DNA from: Bdellovibrionales bacterium
GTDB taxonomy: Bacteria > Bdellovibrionota > Bdellovibrionia > Bdellovibrionales > UBA1609
DNA: 64,000 nucleotides
NCBI GenBank assembly: GCA_019637855.1
Contig: JAHBUX010000012.1
Span: forward strand, 1-64,000
Direction of reading: 5' to 3'
The position numbers and the translations under genes are program-made. Below the pieces are notes generated by a model, which saw only the letters and a list, made by a program, of their open reading frames with translations, was not told the DNA's origin and did not search any database. Shown one piece after another: positions 52,997 through 61,323 of this stretch. The first letter of the stretch is position 1. Every line of letters starts with the position of its first letter.

Positions 52997-53022
52997 CCCA
53001 GGAGAGGGAAACCCCTCCTGGG
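52997..53022 (-). terminator. intrinsic terminator of the porin-like gene
   Basis: On the minus strand CCCAGGAG and CTCCTGGG pair around a 10-nt loop, followed by TTTTTT, about 76 nt after the porin-like gene. The clearest intrinsic terminator in the window. Confidence 0.85.
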
Positions 53023-53098
53023 CCTTGCCACCACCATCATTTCAAGCTGAGTTCAAGATGCGATCAGGCTGCCGTACAAGATGTAGTCAAAAAGAGTA

Positions 53099-54544
53099 CT
53101 AGAAGCTGATGGCGGCTTTTGTTGCGAGTCCAAATGCGAAGCCAGAATCAAACTGACCGTCGCCTTTCCACACCTGACCGGGGAAAAGGAGGCCGGCTTC
53201 GTTGATCCACATCACGCCTTTACGGGGCGAGAAGTTGAGCGAGATATCCCATTCATATCCCAAGGACTTGCCCGGATTTTTACCGCCACTGAGGGGATTG
53301 GTCGAAAGCCACCCCGTCACCACGGTGTTGTCTAAGCTCCATTTGTCATTGAACGTGTAACGCACGGAGGGAGCCGCATACATCACGTTGCTGATCGTTT
53401 CCACGTCAGGAACATTGATATCGCCATTGGCGTCTCTCACATTGCCGGTCACCAAACGCGTGCGTAGGAAGTCGGCGCGACCAAGCGAATGATTGAACAT
53501 CAACATGGCTACATTGTAATTGCGATTAAACAAGAAGCCTTCGAACTTCGCATCGGTCGACGGGTCATCACCCGAAGCGGTACCAGCTTTCAAGCCCCAT
53601 TTGAAATTGCTGTTCTCTGGGCGCAGCTCGAACTCAGCGGCAATACCATAAGCATCCCACTGCACATTGTCGCCCGAAGCGCTAGTCAACGTCCCCGTAT
53701 CTCCGCTCTGGAAGCTGGCTTCCAAACCGAAACGATAGCGTTCTGTATCTTTTAAAGCGTACAAGCTGGCGGTTTTCAAATTCACCTTGCCGCCATTGAC
53801 CGCGGAAGCGCCACCGAGTACCGGCCCATCCGTCCCCTGATTGAGAGGCGCATCCGAAGCACCCACACCACCGCTACGAATTCTATAGAACACGCCGACT
53901 TCGATATCGGATTCGGGCGCATCGTATTGCAACTGCACCATCAGATCGTTGACATCGTCGGAGTTGATGTTGAGTTCTTTCTCGCTGGTCTTGCCATACA
54001 TGGGCATAATCCACAAATTGCCCAGCACGACTTTGTAACCAACCAAATCATCGGTGTCATACCAATGGTCAAACAGACCATTGCCCGCGCTGTAAGTCAT
54101 ACCCAGACCGAACTGGATCGGAACACGACCAACCACCAAGGCACCGTACTCTTGAGTCAATGTCAGATAGAGCTGCGAAACTTGCAGAGTTTCCGCCTTC
54201 TGAGTTCCTGAGAGGACACTGCTTTCTGCGGCAGAAGTCGCACCGGCCGCGCTGACGCCCGAGCCCCAGATCTGACCGAGCTGCGAGTTCGGATACTTGG
54301 CGTTGTTAAAGATATCGAACTGACCATATATAGTCAGACCGTCCGCAGCGATAATTTTGGGCCGCAACACCAAATGGCTTAACGCGTAGTTGAGTTCGTG
54401 TTTACCACTCAATTCCGAGTTGTTGATGTTGTTGGCTTCAATCCGATAGACTCCGCTCCACTCAATGTCTGCATATGCTGTGCTAAAAAACAAAGATGTC
54501 GTGAGGAAGCTCAGAGTGATGAAAAAAACTGATTTGAATTGCAT
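53099..54544 (-). CDS. porin-like outer-membrane protein
   Basis: 481 residues from the ATG of MQFKSVFF; a GTG one codon upstream is possible. A signal peptide (1-25, ending AYA) is followed by DIEWSGVYRIEANN, alternating strands with aromatic girdles, and a terminal FGLATKAAISF whose last residue is the Phe typical of barrel proteins. Loops are Gly/Ser/Asp-rich. About 16 strands are expected. Substrate unknown. It has its own strong terminator, so it is monocistronic and probably highly expressed (inference). Confidence 0.78.
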   Translation of the reverse strand: MQFKSVFFITLSFLTTSLFFSTAYADIEWSGVYRIEANNINNSELSGKHELNYALSHLVLRPKIIAADGLTIYGQFDIFNNAKYPNSQLGQIWGSGVSAAGATSAAESSVLSGTQKAETLQVSQLYLTLTQEYGALVVGRVPIQFGLGMTYSAGNGLFDHWYDTDDLVGYKVVLGNLWIMPMYGKTSEKELNINSDDVNDLMVQLQYDAPESDIEVGVFYRIRSGGVGASDAPLNQGTDGPVLGGASAVNGGKVNLKTASLYALKDTERYRFGLEASFQSGDTGTLTSASGDNVQWDAYGIAAEFELRPENSNFKWGLKAGTASGDDPSTDAKFEGFLFNRNYNVAMLMFNHSLGRADFLRTRLVTGNVRDANGDINVPDVETISNVMYAAPSVRYTFNDKWSLDNTVVTGWLSTNPLSGGKNPGKSLGYEWDISLNFSPRKGVMWINEAGLLFPGQVWKGDGQFDSGFAFGLATKAAISF

Positions 54545-54678
54545 CACACCCTGCCCGTGAAATTTGCGACCAGACTAGCATCGGCCCCTTTTCAGTCAAT
54601 CAAAACACAGAACCGACGCGTCTTACAAATTAATATGCTGGGAATTTAAGCAGAGTGATTCAATGAATTAAAACTCAT

Positions 54679-55158
54679 CTACTCGGCGATACCGAGCACG
54701 TCCTCTTCGCGCAGAATCAAAAGATCTTTCCCACCGAGGCTGATCTCCGTTCCGGCGTAGCGCGGAAACAAAACAAAATCACCGACGTTCACATCAAGTG
54801 GACGCAAAGTGCCCTTCTTCAGACGCTTGCCGCGCCCTTTAGCCAGCACACGACCGCGCGTAGGACGCTCCGTCACACTGCCGGGAATGATAATGCCACC
54901 CGCCGTTTGTTCCTCCGCGGCTTCAACATCGATTAAAATACGATCTTCCAAAGGCGTGAGAATCTCTTCAAACGCGGCGGCCGAAAGAACTTTAGCTAGC
55001 TTGGGTGTCACAGGGGACTTGGCAGCAGACTTAACTTTTGCTTTTGCCTTCGACTTTGTCTTTACAATCGACTTTGGTTTCGCGGCCGGCTTCACTTTCG
55101 GCGCCGACTTGCCTTTACCCGCAGTTTTCTTAACGGCCTTTTTCTTATTTGTTGCCAC
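54679..55158 (-). CDS. GroES-like co-chaperonin with lysine-rich N-terminal tail
   Basis: 159 residues from the GTG of VATNKKKAVKKTAGKG, chosen for the AGGAG about 10 nt upstream; a TTG 21 bp earlier lacks one. Residues 1-62 are almost only Lys, Ala, Pro, Ser and Val, like histone H1. Residues 66-159 are a cpn10 fold: ILTPLEDRILIDVE, the mobile loop TAGGIIIPG with the GroEL-binding hydrophobic triplet, and VGDFVLFPRYAGTEISLGG. It should cap a chaperonin. The tail is unusual. groEL is not adjacent, so this is probably an extra groES copy. Coupled to the DUF507 gene before it. Confidence 0.85.
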   Translation of the reverse strand: MATNKKKAVKKTAGKGKSAPKVKPAAKPKSIVKTKSKAKAKVKSAAKSPVTPKLAKVLSAAAFEEILTPLEDRILIDVEAAEEQTAGGIIIPGSVTERPTRGRVLAKGRGKRLKKGTLRPLDVNVGDFVLFPRYAGTEISLGGKDLLILREEDVLGIAE

Positions 55159-55420
55159 GTTTCTGCATCTCCTCGTCAAAGTACTTGGCGTACATCACGT
55201 CCCACTCAGGACTGCCTTCGACAACGCCGCGCTTGAGCGACGCCACTTTGGCCTGCACAGCTTTATCAATGTCTTCGACGGTTTTCACGAACTCACTCAA
55301 ACCACGCTTTGCGGCGCGCAGGGCGGCGTCATCGTCGGTGTAGTCAACCAGATCATCGTTCCAGATGCCATCCACCACGATACGAGCCAAATGGGCCAAA
55401 CGGTCTTCGCTTAAAATCAT
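55145..55420 (-). CDS. DUF507 family protein (second of pair)
   Basis: 91 residues of the DUF507 type: MILSEDRLAHLARIVVDGIW, DLVDYTDDDAALRAAKRGLS, and the closing GSPEWDVMYAKYFDEEMQKRG. Cytosolic, helical, function unknown. It is the downstream member of a tandem pair; starts overlap the first member's stop by 4 bp, and its 3' end overlaps the GroES-like gene by 14 bp. Confidence 0.85.
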   Translation of the reverse strand: MILSEDRLAHLARIVVDGIWNDDLVDYTDDDAALRAAKRGLSEFVKTVEDIDKAVQAKVASLKRGVVEGSPEWDVMYAKYFDEEMQKRGNK

Positions 55421-55698
55421 AAAATGATCTTCTTCTCTTTCGCCAAACGCTTCTTCAGCATCGGAAACATTTTAAAACGTTGGAAGGTTTCGCCGGTGTT
55501 CTGCCGCTCCAACTGATCCATCATCGCATTCACTTCTCTATCGAGCTGGGCTTCACGCTCATAGTCAGCCCGGATGATGGCGGTAGCCCGCTCAAGCACC
55601 GTCTCTTCTTTCTCTTTGAACTCGATCACTTTTTGATTTTTGAGACCGTTGAGGATCGCGACTGCCATGCGCTTCATTTGTTTGTCGGTCATTTTCAT
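55417..55698 (-). CDS. DUF507 family protein (first of pair)
   Basis: 93 residues from the ATG of MKMTDKQMKRMAVAIL; a Met two codons later is also possible. It matches the DUF507 pattern in shortened form: AVAILNGLKNQKVIEF, a central charged helix with ERATAIIRADYEREAQLDRE, and an FPMLKKRLAKEKKIIL tail. The two DUF507 genes are typically paired; no function is established. First in a three-gene operon with its partner and the GroES-like gene. Divergent from PBP1B over 42 bp. The upstream extension of the frame lacks support. Confidence 0.78.
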   Translation of the reverse strand: MKMTDKQMKRMAVAILNGLKNQKVIEFKEKEETVLERATAIIRADYEREAQLDREVNAMMDQLERQNTGETFQRFKMFPMLKKRLAKEKKIIL

Positions 55699-55740
55699 GT
55701 CTTTGACTAAAGACAGGGGGCACCCTAATGTCAAGCGACG

Positions 55741-57936
55741 ATGAGACGACGAAACAAGATTCTGCTTCTGCTGTTTGCGCTCTTCACCTCGGGCTTGGCG
55801 CTGGCCGCCTTCGTCATCTACTCGATGCAAGACATGATCAGCACGCGGCTCGAAAAAGGGTGGATTCTTCCACCGCTCGAACTGTACTCACAAGGTCTAC
55901 CGCTCAGTCCTGGGCGGGTCCTCAACCGCAAAGCTCTCGAAGAAGAATTGCAGCGCCACAACCTCAACAGCGGCAGAGACTACGTGCTCGACGATCTCCC
56001 CGCCTGTGCGCAAGCTAGCGGATTAACTTTCACTTCGCCGCACTGCCTGTGGATCAAAGAGCCCGCCGTTGCCGTCGGTTGGGACGAGGACGGTTGGATT
56101 CGCGAACTATGGAGTGGCTCACCGCTGGCACCGGCCACTCACTTCGCGCTGTTCCCGCGTTTGATCACGCAGTTTTATGACGGACAACCGATCATGCAGC
56201 AGAACACGCCGTTGGCCGAAGTACCGCTGCAATGCTTGCAAGCCGTTACCGCCATTGAAGACAAAGACTTCCTTGAGCATAAAGGCGTCAGCGCCACGGG
56301 AACTCTGCGCGCAGTGATGCGTAACCTGCGCCATCGTCGTTTCGCCGAAGGCGGTAGCACCATCACGCAACAGCTGGTGAAGAACTTCTTTCTCACCGCG
56401 AAGAAGACCATTCGCCGTAAACTGGAAGAGCAAGCGCTCGCCATTATGCTCGAATCACAGCTGAGCAAAGATCAGATTCTCGAGATGTATCTGAACGTGA
56501 TCTACATGGGACAGAACGGTCCCTACCAAGTGCGCGGGTTAGGCAGCGCCAGTCTGCGCTATTTTGATAAACCAATCGCACAACTCAATTTGCCCGAATG
56601 CGCTTTGCTCGCCGCCATTATCAACAGCCCCGGCCGCTACAATCCGTGGGAAAAAGCCGACAACGCCAAAGCCCGGCGCGAACTGGTCCTAAAGAAAATG
56701 GTGGAAGCGGGAATGATCGACGAGCGCGAACAAGGCGCGGCGGCAAGTGCCCCAATGCCGCCCGCCCCGGTGGCGCAGGCGCGAGCGCACGCTCCCTATT
56801 TCGTCATGAGCGCACTTAAAGAATTTCAAAGCTTGGATATGCAAGTCGAAAGCGGCGCGCGCATTTACACCACACTCGATGCCGATGCACAGAACATTTT
56901 GGTCGACAGCGTTACCAAGATCCTGCCAGTGGTGGAAAAGCGCGTGAAGAAGCCGTCCAAGCAACCGCTTCAGGTCGCCGCTCTCACCATTGATCTGCAA
57001 ACCGCGCAGACAGTGGCGTTAATCGGTGGACGTGACTATCGCGCCACGCAGTTCAATCGCGCCACCGATGCGCGCCGCCAGATCGGTTCGATCATTAAGC
57101 CGTGGGTGTATTGGCCAGCGCTCAAAGACAATTCCCCGCTGACCGAAGTCATCGACGAACCTTTTGAGTGGAAAGTCGGCAAGCAGGTGTGGAAACCGCG
57201 CAACTATGAAAAGGGCAATGAAGGCGCCGTTCCCTACTTCTACGCACTGGCCGATTCGCTCAACGTACCCGCCGCCAAAGTGGGTCAGCAGGTGGGCCTT
57301 GAAAGCGTCGCCGAAGCGATTCGCCGTAGCGGTATCCGCACGGAGGTGCCACTGTTGCCCTCACTCACATTGGGGGCCTTCGAGTTGTCGTTACAAGAGG
57401 TGGCGCAGGGCTACTCCACCTTAGCGCGGCTCGGTCGCGGCGCTGAGGTGCACACTTTACGTAAGGTGGAAGACTTTAGCGGCAACACGCTTTTTAGCCG
57501 CGAGGCCAGCGAGGATTTAGCTCTTGAACCAATTCCCACGGCCGTGCTGGTCGGGATGATGGAACAGGCCGTTGAATTCGGTACCGCCAAAGCAGCGCGA
57601 GCATGGGGTCTAAAAGGTGCTTACGCCGGCAAGACCGGAACCACCAGCGACACCAAAGACGCCTGGTTTGCCGGCTTTAACGGCCGGCTGCTGACCGTGG
57701 TGTGGGTAGGCTATGACGACAACACAGTGATGGGCCTTACCGGTGGGGGGGCCGCTCTTCCAGTTTGGGTCGATATGCAGAAGAAGCTTGAGACTCTCTA
57801 CCAAGCCACCGACTTCCAATGGCCCGCCGGAACCGAGCTGCGTACTCTTTCTAAAGAGGAGATCTTGAAGCAGTATCCTCACCTTAAAAACCTGCCCGAT
57901 TCCCTCACACTGGTATTTACCGGATGGGCTTCTTGA
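55741..57936 (+). CDS. mrcB: penicillin-binding protein 1B-type bifunctional synthase
   Basis: 731-residue class A PBP. One N-terminal membrane helix (about 5-26), a UB2H-like regulatory region (about 55-120: RVLNRKALEEELQRH), then the glycosyltransferase domain with EDKDFLEHKGVS (catalytic-candidate Glu173), GGSTITQQLVKNFFLT and RKLEEQALAIMLE. The transpeptidase domain has GSIIK (Ser450), ADSLNVPAAK (SxN) and GKTGTTSDTKDAWF (KTG). It polymerises and crosslinks peptidoglycan in the periplasm. The UB2H region places it with PBP1B rather than PBP1A; an LpoB partner is not seen. Confidence 0.93.
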   Translation: MRRRNKILLLLFALFTSGLALAAFVIYSMQDMISTRLEKGWILPPLELYSQGLPLSPGRVLNRKALEEELQRHNLNSGRDYVLDDLPACAQASGLTFTSPHCLWIKEPAVAVGWDEDGWIRELWSGSPLAPATHFALFPRLITQFYDGQPIMQQNTPLAEVPLQCLQAVTAIEDKDFLEHKGVSATGTLRAVMRNLRHRRFAEGGSTITQQLVKNFFLTAKKTIRRKLEEQALAIMLESQLSKDQILEMYLNVIYMGQNGPYQVRGLGSASLRYFDKPIAQLNLPECALLAAIINSPGRYNPWEKADNAKARRELVLKKMVEAGMIDEREQGAAASAPMPPAPVAQARAHAPYFVMSALKEFQSLDMQVESGARIYTTLDADAQNILVDSVTKILPVVEKRVKKPSKQPLQVAALTIDLQTAQTVALIGGRDYRATQFNRATDARRQIGSIIKPWVYWPALKDNSPLTEVIDEPFEWKVGKQVWKPRNYEKGNEGAVPYFYALADSLNVPAAKVGQQVGLESVAEAIRRSGIRTEVPLLPSLTLGAFELSLQEVAQGYSTLARLGRGAEVHTLRKVEDFSGNTLFSREASEDLALEPIPTAVLVGMMEQAVEFGTAKAARAWGLKGAYAGKTGTTSDTKDAWFAGFNGRLLTVVWVGYDDNTVMGLTGGGAALPVWVDMQKKLETLYQATDFQWPAGTELRTLSKEEILKQYPHLKNLPDSLTLVFTGWAS

Positions 57937-57969
57937 CAACCTGAGTCTGCAGCCCTATACGTGGTCCCG

Positions 57970-57986
57970 CTTATACGTTGTATAAG
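57970..57986 (+). promoter_or_regulatory. dyad beside the ribosome-binding site of the six-cysteine gene
   Basis: Perfect CTTATAC / GTATAAG with a 3-nt loop. Its last two bases are the first two of the AGGGAG Shine-Dalgarno sequence. Possible operator or translational hairpin. Confidence 0.4.
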
Positions 57987-57994
57987 GGAGAAAC

Positions 57995-58252
57995 GTGTTT
58001 AAAGTCCTGGCCCCTGCCATCCTTATATTTGCTTCAAGTGCTGTGCTGGCCGCCCCCGGTTTAGATGTGCGCCCTGGAGTGGACTTTGAACGCGCCGACG
58101 AGATCACTACAGTTCAACAAATGATCCCCCGTTACGATAACTTACAGTGCCAAGCGCGCTGTGATGGAAGGGCCGAATGCGGCCAGTTCAAGGACATGGA
58201 CACTTGCCTAGACCTGGGTGAAACTGCCGGCTGTTTTTGGGCCTGCGATTGA
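57995..58252 (+). CDS. small secreted protein with six cysteines
   Basis: 85 residues, GTG start with AGGGAG 4 nt upstream. A signal peptide (1-19, ending VLA). The mature part has six cysteines in its last 35 residues (QCQARC, ECG, TC, GC, AC), enough for three disulfides, and an acidic character. Shape and size recall small secreted effectors or inhibitors, but no family is recognised. Not obviously in an operon with PBP1B, which ends 58 bp before. Confidence 0.65.
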   Translation: MFKVLAPAILIFASSAVLAAPGLDVRPGVDFERADEITTVQQMIPRYDNLQCQARCDGRAECGQFKDMDTCLDLGETAGCFWACD

Positions 58253-58367
58253 TCCTTTAAGCCGTTTTTCGGCGATGACTCCCCCTCAATTCATTTAAAA
58301 CGCATCGCGGCGTCGGCACTCCTTTTGAACAATTTTCAGCCGGATTCAGACTGTCCGGGAGGGCACT

Positions 58368-59276
58368 ATGCATAAAACCAAGTTTCAAATCACCACAACC
58401 GTTGTTGTTCTCTCAGCCATGCTCGTCGTTATTGGTTGCGGCGATGGCAAGCGCAAAAGCCGCGCTCGCGTTTCGCGCGCCAATCAACAAATGAAGCTCG
58501 ATAAAAACGGCAATCCTGTCAACGCACCTACAAATCCCAGCAACGACGCAAGCAAAACCGCCGGCACAGTTCCCAACGCCGACGCCTTGAAACTGCAAGG
58601 TGAAGCCGAAGAGAAAATCGCCGCTCTTTGGAAAACGCAGCAAGGAAACGTGGGCCAGAACATCGACCAGCTGGAAAACGGCACTTACACTCTAAAGGCC
58701 GTGGCTTCGGAAGTGATGATCCGTAAAGCGGCCCAATCGCTTTGGACACGCGCCGCTGTGGTGACCAAGATTGAAGGCGGACGACTGCACGATTCCGACC
58801 GCGCCCAAACTGCGCTCGATCCGAATGGGACGGGTGACTTAGGTTACGCCATCGAAGTTCCCAGTTCATTTGAGGTGCAGCAACCGTGGTCCCCGAAAGC
58901 CGACACGGCTCAGAGCTACGCCATCACCGCCCTGGTAGAGAACAAGGCAATCGACGGCAACCAAGCCACCGCAATGACGAACAAGCTCGCCGCAGCCGTT
59001 GGAACACGTACGGCAGTGGCTCTTATGGCAGTACTTGCTGGCGAACGCACGGATGTGACGGGCAAACAAGTGGCTTTAAGAAGCCTCACGAAATCCGACG
59101 ACGGATCGATTCATGTCGAATTGACTTTGGATGACGTGAAGGGTGACACCACAGTGACTCGTAACTTCATTTTTACCTTCGGTTTCGTGAAAAAGGTCGT
59201 TAAGACCGCCCAAGCTGAGCCGGCCACCGATTCGCAACCGGCCGCTCTACCCACCGAAATTCAAGACAACGAATAG
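58368..59276 (+). CDS. hypothetical lipoprotein
   Basis: 302 residues. Signal peptide with VVIGCGDG lipobox (Cys24), then a basic and Asn-rich stretch (about 28-62), and a mixed alpha/beta domain with WTRAAVVTKIEGG and a repeat of YAIEVPSSF / YAITALVEN type. Two predicted strands near the C-terminus end with NFIFTFGFVKKVVK. Not recognised. Monocistronic by spacing (115 bp before, 166 bp after). Confidence 0.7.
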   Translation: MHKTKFQITTTVVVLSAMLVVIGCGDGKRKSRARVSRANQQMKLDKNGNPVNAPTNPSNDASKTAGTVPNADALKLQGEAEEKIAALWKTQQGNVGQNIDQLENGTYTLKAVASEVMIRKAAQSLWTRAAVVTKIEGGRLHDSDRAQTALDPNGTGDLGYAIEVPSSFEVQQPWSPKADTAQSYAITALVENKAIDGNQATAMTNKLAAAVGTRTAVALMAVLAGERTDVTGKQVALRSLTKSDDGSIHVELTLDDVKGDTTVTRNFIFTFGFVKKVVKTAQAEPATDSQPAALPTEIQDNE

Positions 59277-59314
59277 TCATCCGACCGCCATCTAAACAGC
59301 TGTGAATAATATAT

Positions 59315-59357
59315 AGGGCCTGAAAGGGCCCTTGGCACTCTGGTGTCACTCTGACAC
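59315..59357 (+). terminator. two short hairpins after the lipoprotein gene
   Basis: AGGGCC / GGCCCT with a 6-nt loop (59315-59332) and GTGTCA / TGACAC with a 3-nt loop (59343-59357). Neither has a clear U-tract; weak termination or leader elements of the next operon. Confidence 0.35.
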
Positions 59358-59442
59358 TGTACGTTCGAGCTGAGGTCCTTCGCTCTGGCGCTCCTATTGC
59401 TATAGCTCCAGGCACTGGTCCCGCCGCTCAAGGAGAGAGTGC

Positions 59443-61323
59443 TTGGCCGTCCCTTTCTTAGAAAACTGGCTGAAAAACAAATGGGTGCTTCATGCCCTGC
59501 GGATCGCGTTCGCGGCCGTGATCACCATTCTCCTGGCGCCCTTTAAACTCGACGTTCTCGAGTACACCACCTACGACTGGCGCATGCAGCTCACCCCCCG
59601 CCCTCCGGTGAGCGGCAATGTGGTGCTGCTGTCGATTGATCGCGAGACCCTGGAGAAACTCAAGCGCGAGCCCGAAGCTTTGGATTGGGCCGTGGTTCTA
59701 CAGAAGCTGGCTTTAGGCAATCCGGCGCAAGTGGTGAGCTTTATCAATCCTTCGCAGATTCAAGGCTCCTACGATGATCTTCAGCTGCTGGCTGATGTAG
59801 CCGGGCGTTTGCCGTTTCAATACGGTGACGACGATCTACCCAAGCCCGGCTTAGGGAAACTGGCGCAACTAGCGCCACCGTTTGAGAAGCTAACCATCAC
59901 TCCTGCACCCCGCACGGTCGACTGGACCCTGCTAGCCAAAGACGGCGCCACTCGCCGATTGATTTATTCTTACGAAGGTCAGCCGACTCTGCACCCGCAG
60001 CTAGCCGAGCGTTTCAACGGGCTTTCACAGGACTGGCAATACTCCGGCCTATTCGATGTGCTGGAGTCCAAGCAGATGCTGGTGCGCTATCGCAATAAAG
60101 GTTCCTACCCGCGCATCAAATTTATCAATGCGTTGGAGGGATCAATCAATCCAGCTGACGTGGCAGGCAAGATCGTGCTGATCGGTCGCGACACCACAGA
60201 GATCTCGAAGGACTACGCCACCACGCCGCTCGATAAGAGTTTGGTAAGCATGAGTGTGTTGGAGTTGCATGCCAATATCCTCGACACGTTGATTCTGAAT
60301 CAAGCGCCACGTATCTCGCCCGATTGGGTGAAGATTCTAGTCACATTTTTGATCTCGCTTCTGGCCATATATGTGGTGATGTCGGTGCGGCCTGGCAAAG
60401 GCCTGGTGGTGCTCGGTACGGCGGTAGGTATCTATCTGCTGGCGGCGATGGCGCTATTCGCCACCATGCGCTGGGTGGTGCCGGTGGCACATCCCTTGGT
60501 CGCTGTCTTTATCTGCTATTACTTCGTCATCCCCTATCGTCTGATCATCGAGAATCGCCGCAGCTGGGAGTACTATCAGAAGAACCGTTTGCTGATTCAA
60601 GTGGAAGAATTGAAATCCAACTTCATGCGCATGATGTCGCATGACTTAAAGACACCCTTGGCGCGCATTCAAGGCATGACCGATGTGATTCGCCAAGACA
60701 GCTTGAGCGAAACGCAGGGGCGCGCGCTGAACAGCATTTCCGAGTCTACTGAGGAGCTTACCGACTTTATCGGCTCCATCCTTTCACTGTCTCGGATTGA
60801 GAGCAAAGAGTTAAAACTGCAACTGCGCAGTCGTGACGTGAATCAACTGGTGCGCGAAGCTATTCGTCGCACGGAGTATCTGGCGAAGAAGAAAGACATT
60901 GAAGTGGTCGATGAGTTGGAACCGCTGTTCAGCATCAAAGTCGACGAGGACCTGCTAAAAACGGTGCTGATCAATTTGCTTGAAAACGCCATCAAGTATT
61001 CGAATAACCGCACCCGCATCATGGTGACGACCGAAGAAGTCGACAACGATTTGGTCATTCAGGTTTCCGATCAGGGACGCGGCATTCCCAAAGAGGAGTT
61101 GGCGCATATCTTCGATCGTTTTTACCGTGCCCGCAACTCGCGCTCGATCACGGCCGGCAACGGTCTTGGCCTCTATCTCGCCAAGTACTTCGTGGAGTTG
61201 CATAACGGTCGTATCGATGTCGAGAGCGTGCTCGACAAAGGATCGACCTTCACCGTGCGCCTACCTATGAATTTACACAAAGACACCGAGCAGTTTGAAG
61301 CCCAGGGAGGACTCTATGTTTAA
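59443..61323 (+). CDS. CHASE2-domain sensor histidine kinase
   Basis: 626 residues. The TTG start has AAGGAG 7-8 nt upstream. An N-terminal membrane helix (about 15-37) is followed by a periplasmic CHASE2 domain (about 40-285: TTYDWRMQLTPRPPVSGNVV, later IVLIGRDTTEISKDY). Three membrane helices (about 285-370) lead to HisKA with MMSHDLKTPLARI (His400), and the ATPase with INLLENAIKYS and GNGLGLYLAKYF. It senses an external signal and probably phosphorylates the NtrC-type regulator whose gene overlaps its end by 8 bp. Confidence 0.93.
   Translation: MAVPFLENWLKNKWVLHALRIAFAAVITILLAPFKLDVLEYTTYDWRMQLTPRPPVSGNVVLLSIDRETLEKLKREPEALDWAVVLQKLALGNPAQVVSFINPSQIQGSYDDLQLLADVAGRLPFQYGDDDLPKPGLGKLAQLAPPFEKLTITPAPRTVDWTLLAKDGATRRLIYSYEGQPTLHPQLAERFNGLSQDWQYSGLFDVLESKQMLVRYRNKGSYPRIKFINALEGSINPADVAGKIVLIGRDTTEISKDYATTPLDKSLVSMSVLELHANILDTLILNQAPRISPDWVKILVTFLISLLAIYVVMSVRPGKGLVVLGTAVGIYLLAAMALFATMRWVVPVAHPLVAVFICYYFVIPYRLIIENRRSWEYYQKNRLLIQVEELKSNFMRMMSHDLKTPLARIQGMTDVIRQDSLSETQGRALNSISESTEELTDFIGSILSLSRIESKELKLQLRSRDVNQLVREAIRRTEYLAKKKDIEVVDELEPLFSIKVDEDLLKTVLINLLENAIKYSNNRTRIMVTTEEVDNDLVIQVSDQGRGIPKEELAHIFDRFYRARNSRSITAGNGLGLYLAKYFVELHNGRIDVESVLDKGSTFTVRLPMNLHKDTEQFEAQGGLYV

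Larger units (their letters stand above)
52692..53098. other. intergenic region without a gene
   Basis: About 400 bp between two minus-strand genes. The part next to 52691 should hold the promoter of the secreted-protein gene, but no clear -35/-10 pair was found. The right part holds three successive hairpins (52912-52925, 52944-52990, 52997-53022). A short plus-strand frame here has no ribosome-binding site and is not believed. Confidence 0.6.

Noticed and set aside
52761-53102. 113-codon plus-strand frame in the long intergenic region
   Set aside because: Runs through three hairpins including the 21-bp palindrome and has no ribosome-binding site.
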